The notes under the pieces are model-generated. The model was not told the origin of the DNA. It searched no databases and saw nothing but the letters and a program-made list of their open reading frames with translations. Of a DNA stretch of 16,560 nucleotides, positions 6,698-13,927 are shown in pieces (position 1 is the first letter of the stretch; every line of letters starts with the position of its first letter). The stretch comes from Bacillota bacterium (lineage in GTDB: Bacteria > Bacillota_I > Bacilli_A > Acholeplasmatales > Acholeplasmataceae): positions 1 through 16,560 of the forward strand of contig JAEYXZ010000078.1 of NCBI GenBank assembly GCA_023431045.1, in the 5' to 3' direction. Made by a program: the position numbers and the translations under genes.

Positions 6698-7867
6698 ATG
6701 TTACCAAAAAGACCTAATCGATTCCTTTATTTAGTGGTTGGCTTCTTACTTAAATTAGTGGCCGTTTTTAAAGGACAAAAATATCATCATAAACTTAAAA
6801 TTAAAGGTCCTGCTATCACTTTAAGCAACCATACCTCATGGTATGATTTTGCTTATACTTTTGCAGCAATCTATCCTTCTAGAACAACTTTCCTTGCTGC
6901 CGAAAAAATGTTTAAGGATCCTAAGATGGGTTTTTGGTTAAACCTCTCTAAATCGGTTCCTAAGAAGCTTTTCAGGGCAGACCCACAATCTGTATTATCA
7001 ACCTTTAAACTCTTGAAACAAAACGAAATTGTATCGATTTTCCCAGAAGGTCAAATCTCAACAACTGGTCATCCAATACCGATTAGTTTTGCAATTGCTA
7101 AACTCATTAAAAAAGCTAAAGTTGATGTCTATGTCATTGCTCATGAATCGGCATGTTTGGTTGATCCTGCATGGAGTAAAAAAAGCTTTAGAGGTAAGAT
7201 TTACACTGAGATGAAAAAGATACTCACATCCAATGATTTAATTCATTTGTCTGAGAAAGAAATCTATGATGTGATTGTCAATGAACTTGCAATTAACTCT
7301 GATGCAGTCAATCAAATCAAGAAACGAAAGTTTAAAGGAAATAACGTCAAAGGTTTAAATAATATTATTTATCATTGTAACAAGTGTGGTCATATTGGTT
7401 TAGAGGTCCATAAGAATCAACTCATCTGTCCTTCTTGTCAACATACACGTACCTATGATTATTATGGTTTACTCGATGGTAAAACCATTCATGATACTTA
7501 TTATGATCAAAAACAACTATTCAAAGCAGAACTTGACCGCGATTCTTCATTCTCACTTAAGAGTGATGTCATCTTGGAAAGTTATCAAGATGACCTCATC
7601 AAACCCCTTGGTGAAGGTGAATTCACACTATCTATTAATGGCTACCACTACCAGGGAACTTATAAGAATCAACCACTAGATATCACCATTCCAATTGAGG
7701 ATGTTCCAGCACTACCTGGCGATTTAGGTCGTAATATTCAAATCTACTATAAAGATGAGTTCTATCAATTTAAATTACCAATCTATTATTTACCAACACA
7801 GTTTATTTTATTCAGTGAACTGCTTTACGAAACGAAGACTGGTCATCAGTCAACTGGTGTATTCTAA
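6698..7867 (+). CDS. PlsC-like acyltransferase fused to a zinc ribbon and a beta-rich C-terminal domain
   Basis: The N-terminal part (about 1-200) is a 1-acyl-glycerol-3-phosphate acyltransferase (PlsC) domain: motif I NHTSWYD gives the HX4D catalytic pair His45/Asp50, and FPEGQIS (115-121) is motif III. A short hydrophobic stretch (9-24) may anchor it to the membrane. A treble-clef or zinc-ribbon insert follows: CNKC (227-230) and CPSC (244-247). The last 140 residues (about 253-389) look beta-rich and match no family I know. Typical PlsC proteins are 200-260 residues, so the extra half is unusual. A paralogue lies at 9382-10629. The gene starts one base after the symporter stop with no good ribosome site of its own, suggesting translational coupling. 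The lipid role is inferred; the zinc ribbon may bind another macromolecule. Confidence 0.82.
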   Translation: MLPKRPNRFLYLVVGFLLKLVAVFKGQKYHHKLKIKGPAITLSNHTSWYDFAYTFAAIYPSRTTFLAAEKMFKDPKMGFWLNLSKSVPKKLFRADPQSVLSTFKLLKQNEIVSIFPEGQISTTGHPIPISFAIAKLIKKAKVDVYVIAHESACLVDPAWSKKSFRGKIYTEMKKILTSNDLIHLSEKEIYDVIVNELAINSDAVNQIKKRKFKGNNVKGLNNIIYHCNKCGHIGLEVHKNQLICPSCQHTRTYDYYGLLDGKTIHDTYYDQKQLFKAELDRDSSFSLKSDVILESYQDDLIKPLGEGEFTLSINGYHYQGTYKNQPLDITIPIEDVPALPGDLGRNIQIYYKDEFYQFKLPIYYLPTQFILFSELLYETKTGHQSTGVF

Positions 7868-7874
7868 ATAAAAA

Positions 7875-7922
7875 AGGATTCAATGACAACAACTCGGTCA
7901 TCATTGAATCCTAATTTTTTTT
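7875..7922. terminator. Bidirectional terminator between convergent genes
   Basis: A 12-bp perfect stem (AGGATTCAATGA/TCATTGAATCCT) with a 14-base loop, followed by eight T on the plus strand and by TTTTTTATTT on the minus strand. It serves the acyltransferase (plus) and the lipoprotein gene (minus). Confidence 0.9.
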
Positions 7923-7930
7923 GAGTCTGA

Positions 7931-8557
7931 TTATTCTTCTTCTGTTTCAAAATCCATGTAGGTTGATAAATCAACATCATCTACTTGGAATGCAGTGACT
8001 TCCCATGAACCATCACTCTCGTTTGATTCATATTCGTACTTTAATGCAATCTTTAATTCTGCATCAATATAGAATCTTGTCGCAAAAGTTTCACCTTGAT
8101 CTGTAATTGAGAATTCATAAACTTTGACTGAACGACCGATAAATGTATCATTCTTAACAAATGTTAAGACATCCTCTACTAAATCAGCCCATCCAAAGAT
8201 ATAGAATCCTGATGCATCAAATCCTTCTACCAACACGTCGTAAAATTCAGCTGGGTATTCAGTTTTTGTTTCTGCATCTAGATCTAGTGAATAAGCGACT
8301 TCATCCGTAAATAAGAATCCTTCTGCATCATATAAATACAGTTTAAATTCACCATCTCTTGCAAGCGTATATGTCATCACTTCATCATCAGAATTTACTT
8401 CAAATGAAATTGAATAATTGTCCCCTACATTTGCAATTAATTGCTCCATACTATATGAATCATCAAGCTCAATGCCATCACCATCTTGATCATTTGTACA
8501 AGCAATTAATAAAACTGCTAGAAACATGATTGTCATGATACTTAATAACTTTTTCAT
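7931..8557 (-). CDS. Lipoprotein of unknown function
   Basis: The 208-residue product begins with a lipoprotein signal peptide: MKKLL, a hydrophobic core (about 7-17) and lipobox LIAC with Cys20 as the lipidation site. The mature protein starts TNDQDGDG and is strongly acidic (ending FETEEE). Alternating hydrophobic and polar stretches with many Tyr/Phe suggest a beta-rich fold exposed on the cell surface. I do not recognise the family. In a cell without a wall such lipoproteins are a main surface component. It has its own promoter, an AAAGGAT ribosome site about ten bases before the ATG, and a terminator shared with the convergent acyltransferase gene. Confidence 0.85.
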   Translation of the reverse strand: MKKLLSIMTIMFLAVLLIACTNDQDGDGIELDDSYSMEQLIANVGDNYSISFEVNSDDEVMTYTLARDGEFKLYLYDAEGFLFTDEVAYSLDLDAETKTEYPAEFYDVLVEGFDASGFYIFGWADLVEDVLTFVKNDTFIGRSVKVYEFSITDQGETFATRFYIDAELKIALKYEYESNESDGSWEVTAFQVDDVDLSTYMDFETEEE

Positions 8558-8596
8558 ATTCTATTTATCCTTTCTTTAATTTTTCACACAGGGAAA

Positions 8597-8624
8597 ATTA
8601 TACAATATAACATTTATAATACAA
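8597..8624 (-). promoter_or_regulatory. Promoter of the lipoprotein gene
   Basis: Minus strand TTGTAT (8624-8619), a 16-base spacer and a perfect TATAAT (8602-8597), some 40 bases before the ATG. Confidence 0.65.
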
Positions 8625-8720
8625 AATCATTTGCTTTTGATATTTTATGAAGCAAAATATGCCAAAAATAGTTGTTTACAAGAATTCATAGATTAACTTT
8701 TAATTAGAGTTAAAAAAAGA

Positions 8721-8753
8721 AAACCACAACATTTTTTAATCTTGTTGTGGTTT
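8721..8753 (-). terminator. Terminator overlapping the end of the DUF402/Ntdp gene
   Basis: An 11-bp perfect stem (AAACCACAACA/TGTTGTGGTTT), then TTCTTTTTTT on the minus strand. The 5' arm encodes the last residues KPQQ, and the stop codon (8738-8736) sits in the loop. Confidence 0.85.
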
Positions 8754-9317
8754 ATTTTCAAGTGGATGCCTATGGATTTTTTGTTTAGCTTTTGCAAGGA
8801 TGTCTTTAAATATTTCATAATGTTGAGCAGCCGTTTTGTCATCAAATGGTGGTCTTTTTTCACGAATCCATTGCTTTAAAGATTCCATTGATGCAAGAAT
8901 AATTCTTTTGGTATCTTCTGGATAATCCATTTGGTCAGAGTGATCATCAAAATCCTTTTGATCTAAAATCATCATTCTGCCATTTGGAAACATTTTGATA
9001 TCTAAATCGTAATCAATATATTTGATGGCTTCACCATCATAAACATATGGACTTGAAATGTTGCAGTAATAGTGAATACCATCCTTTTTCATCATCGCGA
9101 TGATATTGAACCATTCCTTTTCAAAAAAATAACAAATCGCCGGTTCCTTTGTATACCAACTGCGACCATCATGTTCAATGACTTTAGTCGCTTGATTACC
9201 AGTAACCAAGTAATCCATATTATCATCAATGATGAAGGTGGATAACCAAACACGATGTAATGATCCATCATGTTTATAACTATGTATTTGTAGTTTTTTA
9301 CCGCTTCTTAGCTTCAT
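8736..9317 (-). CDS. DUF402 / Ntdp-type nucleoside tri- and diphosphatase
   Basis: The protein (193 residues) closely resembles the Firmicute DUF402 family that includes Bacillus YgaC and the staphylococcal nucleoside tri/diphosphatase Ntdp: QIHSYKHDGSLHRVW (10-24), EPAICYFFEKEWFNII (58-73), HYYCNISSPYVYDGEAIKY (82-100) and IDYDLDIK (101-108), whose aspartates bind divalent metal in the family. Known members hydrolyse nucleoside di- and triphosphates. The ATG at 9317 is preferred over a TTG six bases upstream because AGGGTG lies seven bases before it. An extended -10 is just upstream and the stop codon lies inside its own terminator loop. Monocistronic. The enzymatic role rests on family membership. 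Confidence 0.88.
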   Translation of the reverse strand: MKLRSGKKLQIHSYKHDGSLHRVWLSTFIIDDNMDYLVTGNQATKVIEHDGRSWYTKEPAICYFFEKEWFNIIAMMKKDGIHYYCNISSPYVYDGEAIKYIDYDLDIKMFPNGRMMILDQKDFDDHSDQMDYPEDTKRIILASMESLKQWIREKRPPFDDKTAAQHYEIFKDILAKAKQKIHRHPLENKPQQD

Positions 9318-9337
9318 ACTCAAACACCCTTTGTTGT

Positions 9338-9343
9338 ATTATA
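9338..9343 (-). promoter_or_regulatory. Extended -10 of the DUF402/Ntdp gene
   Basis: Minus strand TGATATAAT, a perfect TATAAT with extended TGn. The best -35-like hexamer, TTGAAA (9361-9356), is only 12 bases away, too close to count. The leader would be very short, as for cvfB. Confidence 0.5.
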
Positions 9344-9371
9344 TCACAAGTTATTTTTCAATATAAAAAAT

Positions 9372-9395
9372 AAAAAACGGCTTAAACCGTTTTTT
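9372..9395 (-). terminator. Terminator overlapping the end of the second PlsC-zinc-ribbon gene
   Basis: A 9-bp stem (AAAAAACGG/CCGTTTTTT) whose 3' arm runs into ATTTTTTATA on the minus strand. The gene's TAA stop (9384-9382) lies in the 6-base loop. Confidence 0.8.
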
Positions 9396-10629
9396 GTAAT
9401 TTATATGCTTCCTCGACCGCAAAGCGAAGTTTGGTTACTTGATCTCTTTTGGTCTTTGGATAAATATAGTATGAATCATTTAGAGTTGATAAAACAATCG
9501 CGTCAGCTACCACTTTATCAGTTCTTAACTTATAATCAAACTCAATATGAACAGAGTATAATGACTTTGTTTCTTTGACAAGATTAAGTGGTCCATTAAG
9601 ATCAGTACCTGTCAACGTAAAGCCATCCTTGGTATGAACGAGTTTTCCATCTCCAAGTGAAATATATCCTTTCGCGTTTGGAAGGGATTCAATATAGACA
9701 TCATCTTCAAAATGATATGTTCCATCGATTAATTGTTGTCTAGTGAATGATCTTTGAGTTTCATACCAATCAGGGATATGTGGATATTTAGTTTCTCCCT
9801 CACTTGCATGAAGGCGCCCATATTCATCTTGGTAGTGTTTCTTTCCGCAATGATTACACCAAATTTCAGTTCCATTAGAATCCATTTCAAACTCAGTTAA
9901 ACATGATTCACATTGATATAGGACTTTATGTAGACCATGTGTTCTATTTTTGTCTGTAATTTTAATTTGGTTATCATATTGATATTTAAACTCATCATAT
10001 TCAAAAGCCTTATGAATACGGTGATTGATTTCTTCGACGGATAATTGATCAATTTCATCTTTTGTGATGATTTGAGTCATATCTGCACGTAGAGGTACTT
10101 TACGGTTTCCCATATTCCATACCGGTTGAGATAAGAAATTACCGTGCATATTTAAAACAACGATTGGATGTTTTAATACTTTAGCCATCTTAGCAAGTGA
10201 TTCTGGTAAGACTGCGGTGGTACCCATGACGGAGTAACATGCTTCAGGATATAAACAAGTGACTCTCTTTAATGTATCAAGTGAGTATTTAATTTGTTTA
10301 AAAAGTAGTGTATCTTGAGGTGTAAATTTACGTTTACCAATTGCACCAACACTTCTTAATAACCATTCACGACGAATGAATCCATCAACAGCAACAACAT
10401 AGGTTGCACGTTTTGGAAAAATTGCATGTGTTGTTACCTTAAAATCTAAAAATGCATGATGTGTACAAAGTAATAAATAAGGTGGTTTTAAACCTTTCAT
10501 ATTGACCTTATTTACTTTTAATCCTTTTGGAATTGTTGCTGAGAAACTAAGTGCGTACGCAATCGGTGTCAAATACCATTTTTCTTTTAATGGTTTCTTA
10601 ATCATATCAAAACGCTCTACATCATTCAT
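9382..10629 (-). CDS. Second PlsC-like acyltransferase with zinc ribbon (divergent paralogue)
   Basis: Same architecture as the gene at 6698-7867. Positions below count from an upstream TTG at 10656; subtract 9 for the ATG form. The acyltransferase domain has HHAFLD (His66/Asp71, the HX4D pair), while motif III reads YPEACYS (136-142) instead of FPEGxxS, so the usual Gly is Ala. The zinc ribbon is CESC (249-252) and CNHC (267-270), and the beta-rich C-terminal domain shares the pattern DDVYIES...GDGKL with the paralogue's SDVILES...GEGEF. The start is uncertain: the TTG overlaps the only GGGAG ribosome site, the ATG at 10629 is 13-14 bases after that site, and a later ATG (10605) also exists. 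The altered motif III may mean a different acyl or acceptor preference, or weak activity. A promoter flanked by palindromes precedes it. Confidence 0.8.
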   Translation of the reverse strand: MNDVERFDMIKKPLKEKWYLTPIAYALSFSATIPKGLKVNKVNMKGLKPPYLLLCTHHAFLDFKVTTHAIFPKRATYVVAVDGFIRREWLLRSVGAIGKRKFTPQDTLLFKQIKYSLDTLKRVTCLYPEACYSVMGTTAVLPESLAKMAKVLKHPIVVLNMHGNFLSQPVWNMGNRKVPLRADMTQIITKDEIDQLSVEEINHRIHKAFEYDEFKYQYDNQIKITDKNRTHGLHKVLYQCESCLTEFEMDSNGTEIWCNHCGKKHYQDEYGRLHASEGETKYPHIPDWYETQRSFTRQQLIDGTYHFEDDVYIESLPNAKGYISLGDGKLVHTKDGFTLTGTDLNGPLNLVKETKSLYSVHIEFDYKLRTDKVVADAIVLSTLNDSYYIYPKTKRDQVTKLRFAVEEAYKLQKTV

Positions 10630-10691
10630 GAGATTTAATACTTCTCCCTTCACCAATCATTTGGTGTACAAAGTAATCTTAACACAATTCA

Positions 10692-10732
10692 TATAATCAT
10701 AGTGATTATAAACTTATTAGTTGCATAACTAA
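10692..10732 (-). promoter_or_regulatory. Promoter of the second PlsC gene with two palindromes
   Basis: Minus strand TTAGTT (10732-10727), a 16-base spacer, then TATAAT (10710-10705). A perfect 8-bp inverted repeat, TATAATCA-TAG-TGATTATA (10692-10710), covers the -10, and TTAGTT-GCAT-AACTAA (10717-10732) covers the -35. Such placement suits a repressor; which one is unknown. Confidence 0.45.
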
Positions 10733-10740
10733 CCAAAGAA

Positions 10741-10762
10741 AAACCCTCAATAATGAGGGTTT
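10741..10762 (-). terminator. Terminator of the pectin operon
   Basis: A 9-bp perfect stem (AAACCCTCA/TGAGGGTTT) with a 4-base loop, followed on the minus strand by TTCTTTGG after the T-rich arm. It lies 19 bases beyond the kduD stop and ends the operon. Confidence 0.85.
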
Positions 10763-10781
10763 ATTGATTGATGAGTCACTA

Positions 10782-11549
10782 TTATCGTGCTAACCATCCG
10801 CCATCAACAGCAAGCGTATATCCATTGATATAGCTTGAAGCTTCCGATGCTAAAAATACTGCTGGTCCAGCAACATCATCAGGAGTACCCCAACGACCGG
10901 CAGGAATTCTTTCTAGAATTTGTCCAGCTCTTGATTCATCATCACGAAGTGCTTGAGTGTTATTGGTAGCCATATAGCCTGGAGCGATTGCGTTAACATT
11001 AATATTATGTTTAGCAAGTTCATTAGCAAATGCCATCGTAATACCTTTAACACCTGATTTAGATGCAGTGTATGAAGGCACTCTGATACCACCTTGGAAT
11101 GATAACATGGAAGCGATTGAAATAACTTTTCCGCCGTGTCCTTGTTTAATGAATTGGTTTGCTGCTGCTTGAGTTAAGAAGAATACAGTGTTTAAATTGA
11201 TTGCCATAACAGAATCCCAATTATCCTTTGAGAATTCTAAGATATCTTGGCGTTTAATAATACCAGCATTATTAACAAGAATATCTAGTTTTCCATAAAT
11301 CTTAACTACTTTTTCAACGAGTGCTTTAAGATCTTCTGGAGTTGCTTTAATAAGGTCTGCTTGAACGGCTGTAAATTCACCACCTAAAGCTTTAACTTTA
11401 TCAACGGTATCTGCTTGTTCAGCCATGTAATCAACACCAACAACCTTCGCACCAGCTTGAACATAAGCTAGTGTAATTCCTTGACCGGTTGATGTTCCAG
11501 TCACTAATGCGACTTTACCTTTAAGACTAAATTTATCGATGTATGCCAT
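10782..11549 (-). CDS. kduD: 2-dehydro-3-deoxy-D-gluconate 5-dehydrogenase
   Basis: A short-chain dehydrogenase (255 residues) that reduces 2,5-diketo-3-deoxygluconate to 2-keto-3-deoxygluconate with NAD(P)H in the unsaturated-uronate branch of pectin catabolism. The family fingerprint is very clear: NNAG (93-96), IASMLSFQGGIRVPSYTASKS (145-165) with Ser147, Tyr160 and Lys164 as catalytic residues, NVNAIAPGYMATNNTQ, IPAGRWG and the end AVDGGWLAR. One oddity is the nucleotide-binding loop, TGTSTGQGI (17-25), against TGxxTGxGQGI in the KduD proteins I remember: two residues (a -xG- step) seem to be missing, though TGxxxGxG can still be read. AAGGAGA lies nine bases before the ATG. Last gene of the operon, 24 bases after kduI. 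Confidence 0.95.
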   Translation of the reverse strand: MAYIDKFSLKGKVALVTGTSTGQGITLAYVQAGAKVVGVDYMAEQADTVDKVKALGGEFTAVQADLIKATPEDLKALVEKVVKIYGKLDILVNNAGIIKRQDILEFSKDNWDSVMAINLNTVFFLTQAAANQFIKQGHGGKVISIASMLSFQGGIRVPSYTASKSGVKGITMAFANELAKHNINVNAIAPGYMATNNTQALRDDESRAGQILERIPAGRWGTPDDVAGPAVFLASEASSYINGYTLAVDGGWLAR

Positions 11550-11573
11550 ATGTGTTAATCTCCTTTTATTTGA

Positions 11574-12410
11574 TTATTTTAAATCGGTTGGCTTGATGAA
11601 ATCCATATCATCATACGTTTGATTTTCACCGGTCATACCCCAAATAAAGGTGTATGCCTGGGTTGCAAATCCCGCGTGAATACTCCAAGATGGAGAAATC
11701 ACGGCTTGCTCATTTTTCATCATAATATGTCTTGTTTCTTGTGGTTCTCCCATCAAGTGAACAACTAGACCATCTTCTGGTAAATTAAAGTAGAAATAGA
11801 CTTCCATCCGACGATCATGTGTATGAGGTGGGAAGGTATTCCATGCATTTCCTTCTTCGAGTTCAGTCATCCCCATTTGAAGTGCGCATGTTTCACAAAC
11901 TGCTGGATTTAAGTATTGATAAATGGTTCTAGCATTTAAATTATGAGAATTTCCAATCTTTCTTGGATTGGCTTTAGAAAACGGAATGTGAACAACCGGA
12001 AATACATGATGTGCCGGTGCACTATTAATATAGAATTTAGCAGGTTTCTTAGGGTCTTCAGATTCAAAGACAACTTCCTTAATTCCTTTAGAAATATAAA
12101 TTCCATCTTTTGGAGCCATTGGGAATTTTTTTCCATCTAAGGTAATGCTACCTGCACCACCAATATTAATAACTCCTAATTCTCTTCTTTCTAAAAAGTA
12201 TTGTGTACCAAGTTCTTTGGTACTACCCAAGATGACTTTTTGATTGACAGGCATACAACCCCCTGCAACAATTCGGTCATGATGTGAATAAGTAAATAGA
12301 ATCTCATCTTGTTCGAAAATCTTTTCAATCAAGAATCTTTCTCTTAACTTTTTCGTATCATAGGATTTTACATCCTCTGGGTGGTTATTATATCTAACAT
12401 CTAATTTCAT
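11574..12410 (-). CDS. kduI: 5-keto-4-deoxyuronate isomerase (5-dehydro-4-deoxy-D-glucuronate isomerase)
   Basis: A cupin-type zinc isomerase that turns 5-keto-4-deoxyuronate, the product of unsaturated oligogalacturonide breakdown, into 2,5-diketo-3-deoxygluconate, the KduD substrate. Numbered from an ATG three bases upstream, the metal ligands are His197 and His199 in PPHTHDRRMEVYFYF, Glu204, and His246 in SIHAG. Other family stretches are NIGGAGSI and NAWNTFPPH. Length (278-279) is typical. Two consecutive ATGs occur: the first (12413) overlaps the upstream TGA by four bases, the second (12410) lies seven bases after AAGGAGG and is preferred. Either way it is tightly coupled to the gene before it. 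Confidence 0.96.
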   Translation of the reverse strand: MKLDVRYNNHPEDVKSYDTKKLRERFLIEKIFEQDEILFTYSHHDRIVAGGCMPVNQKVILGSTKELGTQYFLERRELGVINIGGAGSITLDGKKFPMAPKDGIYISKGIKEVVFESEDPKKPAKFYINSAPAHHVFPVVHIPFSKANPRKIGNSHNLNARTIYQYLNPAVCETCALQMGMTELEEGNAWNTFPPHTHDRRMEVYFYFNLPEDGLVVHLMGEPQETRHIMMKNEQAVISPSWSIHAGFATQAYTFIWGMTGENQTYDDMDFIKPTDLK

Positions 12411-13228
12411 CATTTGTCCTCCTTTTTAAAATGATTAATCAAATCTCTTATATAGGTTAAACTCGTCTTTATATCATCACCTTGAACCCCTTCAAAAATT
12501 AAGTAACTGTCTGGATTATGCTTTAGGATAATTGGGATAATTTCTTCATATCTCATGAGTCCCTTCCCCAATCCAACTTGAACTAATTTTTGATCAATAA
12601 CGACATAATCTTTGAGGTGAAAAATAACGATATCTTGACTAAATAAATTGATACATTCTTTGAAAATTTCTAGATGATTCAGATGATTTTCAAGGTTTAA
12701 AAAATTGTATAAATAAACCGTAACTTTTAGCTTTGGATGATTGATTTCTTGAAGCAGTTGTTTCATTCTTTTTGGACTATATATAACGTGAGCATATGCT
12801 CCTTCTATAGCAAGTCTAACTTGATTATCTTTTGCCTCATGAAGTAATTCTAGGATGATTTTCTTTGATTGATTATAGGTTTTATCAAGGTGGTTTTCTG
12901 GTACGTAACCCCATGGATTTCCCATCAATGAACCAGTTTCCGTACCAACAAATTCGACACCAATTTGATTAGCTACATGAATTGTTTTCTTAAAGTTTTT
13001 AATCCCTGAAAGTACAACTTTTTGATCAGGATGAACCATATTAAAGTATGCACCAAGCATCAAGATTTTATCTTCAAGAACACACTTAATTTCATCCGTT
13101 TGATACACCTGATTAAGAGCTTTATTTGTCACTAATTGAATGCCATCAAAGTTATTTTTGATGATAGATTCTTTTAGTTCATTTAAACTCATTTGGCCCA
13201 TATCATGTGCTCTAATTCCGATTTTCAT
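12410..13228 (-). CDS. Xylose-isomerase-like TIM-barrel protein of the pectin operon, role unknown
   Basis: A 272-residue protein of the sugar-phosphate isomerase/epimerase (AP endonuclease 2-like) superfamily. Family-type features are Glu142 in LAIEG, His204-Leu-Lys-Asp207 in IFHLKD, and Glu246 in LIFEG, three of the usual four metal-binding strand ends. The fourth, normally an Asp in a segment like FDPxNLLNLEN, reads VYLYNFLNLEN here, with Tyr172 where Asp is expected; GAT to TAT is one base. It lies between iclR and kduI: three bases after the iclR stop and overlapping kduI by ATGA (or abutting it, depending on the kduI start). GGGGAT precedes the ATG. The context suggests action on a uronate or keto-deoxy sugar, for example an epimerase or isomerase feeding KduI, but the missing ligand may mean altered or lost activity. 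Confidence 0.8.
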   Translation of the reverse strand: MKIGIRAHDMGQMSLNELKESIIKNNFDGIQLVTNKALNQVYQTDEIKCVLEDKILMLGAYFNMVHPDQKVVLSGIKNFKKTIHVANQIGVEFVGTETGSLMGNPWGYVPENHLDKTYNQSKKIILELLHEAKDNQVRLAIEGAYAHVIYSPKRMKQLLQEINHPKLKVTVYLYNFLNLENHLNHLEIFKECINLFSQDIVIFHLKDYVVIDQKLVQVGLGKGLMRYEEIIPIILKHNPDSYLIFEGVQGDDIKTSLTYIRDLINHFKKEDK

Positions 13229-13231
13229 TAC

Positions 13232-13927
13232 TTAATCCCCAAGATATCCAAGGCGTTTGGATATTGCTCGACAGATGTTAATGAGTTCGATAATAACTTC
13301 GGTTTTTTCTGGTCGATCTTGCCATAGGTCGCAAACGGTAATAATACCAACAACGCGATTTTCAAAGTTTTTAACAGGGACAGATATTTGACTAATATGC
13401 CCTTGTTGTTCATTTGATAGAACATAACCACGATCATATTCTTTCATTTGAGCTTCATTAAGTTTAATTCTTTTTGACATAAAGACATTGAATGCACGAC
13501 CAATCGGTGATACATCAAAGTCATAGGAAATATAACCGATTTCTTCATTAATAAAGATCAAACTATTCGGTGGTTGATACTTGAAAATGTGAACATAATG
13601 ATCATCTGTTTTCTTTGTGATAAGGATCGTTTTACCATATTCATTGGCAAACTTTCTAAGTTCAAATTCAGCTGATTCAATTAGACTTGAATTCTTCGTA
13701 TAAACAGAGCCAATTGCAAACATCTTTGAACCGATAACATAATTCTTTAAACGGGGATCTTTATAGTAGATAGCATCTGCTTTATAAAGTGTTTGTAAGA
13801 AATCATAAGCGGTTGCTTTAGGCATTTCTAGTTCACGATATATTTGACCTAATGTCAAACCTTCTGGATGCGCTGCGATTAATTCCAGGATGGACAGAAT
13901 GCGATTAACGGATCGATTGTCCTTCAT
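13232..13927 (-). CDS. IclR-family transcriptional regulator (KdgR-like by context)
   Basis: A 231-residue DNA-binding regulator. The N-terminal winged helix-turn-helix (about 5-65) includes RSVNRILSILELIAAHPEG and LTLGQIYRELEMPKATAYDFL; the C-terminal IclR effector domain (about 80-230) contains the ISVPVKNFENRVVGIITV core. IclR proteins such as KdgR control pectin genes in other bacteria in response to 2-keto-3-deoxygluconate, the KdgK substrate. Its start ATG overlaps the kdgK TGA by four bases, so regulator and kinase are co-translated. Placement inside the operon implies autoregulation. The operator is probably upstream of the operon, beyond the window. Calling it kdgR would be an inference, so no symbol is given. 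Confidence 0.9.
   Translation of the reverse strand: MKDNRSVNRILSILELIAAHPEGLTLGQIYRELEMPKATAYDFLQTLYKADAIYYKDPRLKNYVIGSKMFAIGSVYTKNSSLIESAEFELRKFANEYGKTILITKKTDDHYVHIFKYQPPNSLIFINEEIGYISYDFDVSPIGRAFNVFMSKRIKLNEAQMKEYDRGYVLSNEQQGHISQISVPVKNFENRVVGIITVCDLWQDRPEKTEVIIELINICRAISKRLGYLGD

Noticed and set aside
8693..8713. Inverted repeat TTAACT...AGTTAA beyond the DUF402/Ntdp terminator
   Set aside because: Short, AT-only arms next to a much better terminator; no gene needs it.
4968..10684. A 17-base near-identical string (acaaagtaatctt-aca) before tRNA-Gly and upstream of the second PlsC gene
   Set aside because: One pair with one mismatch in AT-rich DNA is within reach of chance; in one case it contains the -35 of the tRNA, in the other it has no matching -10.
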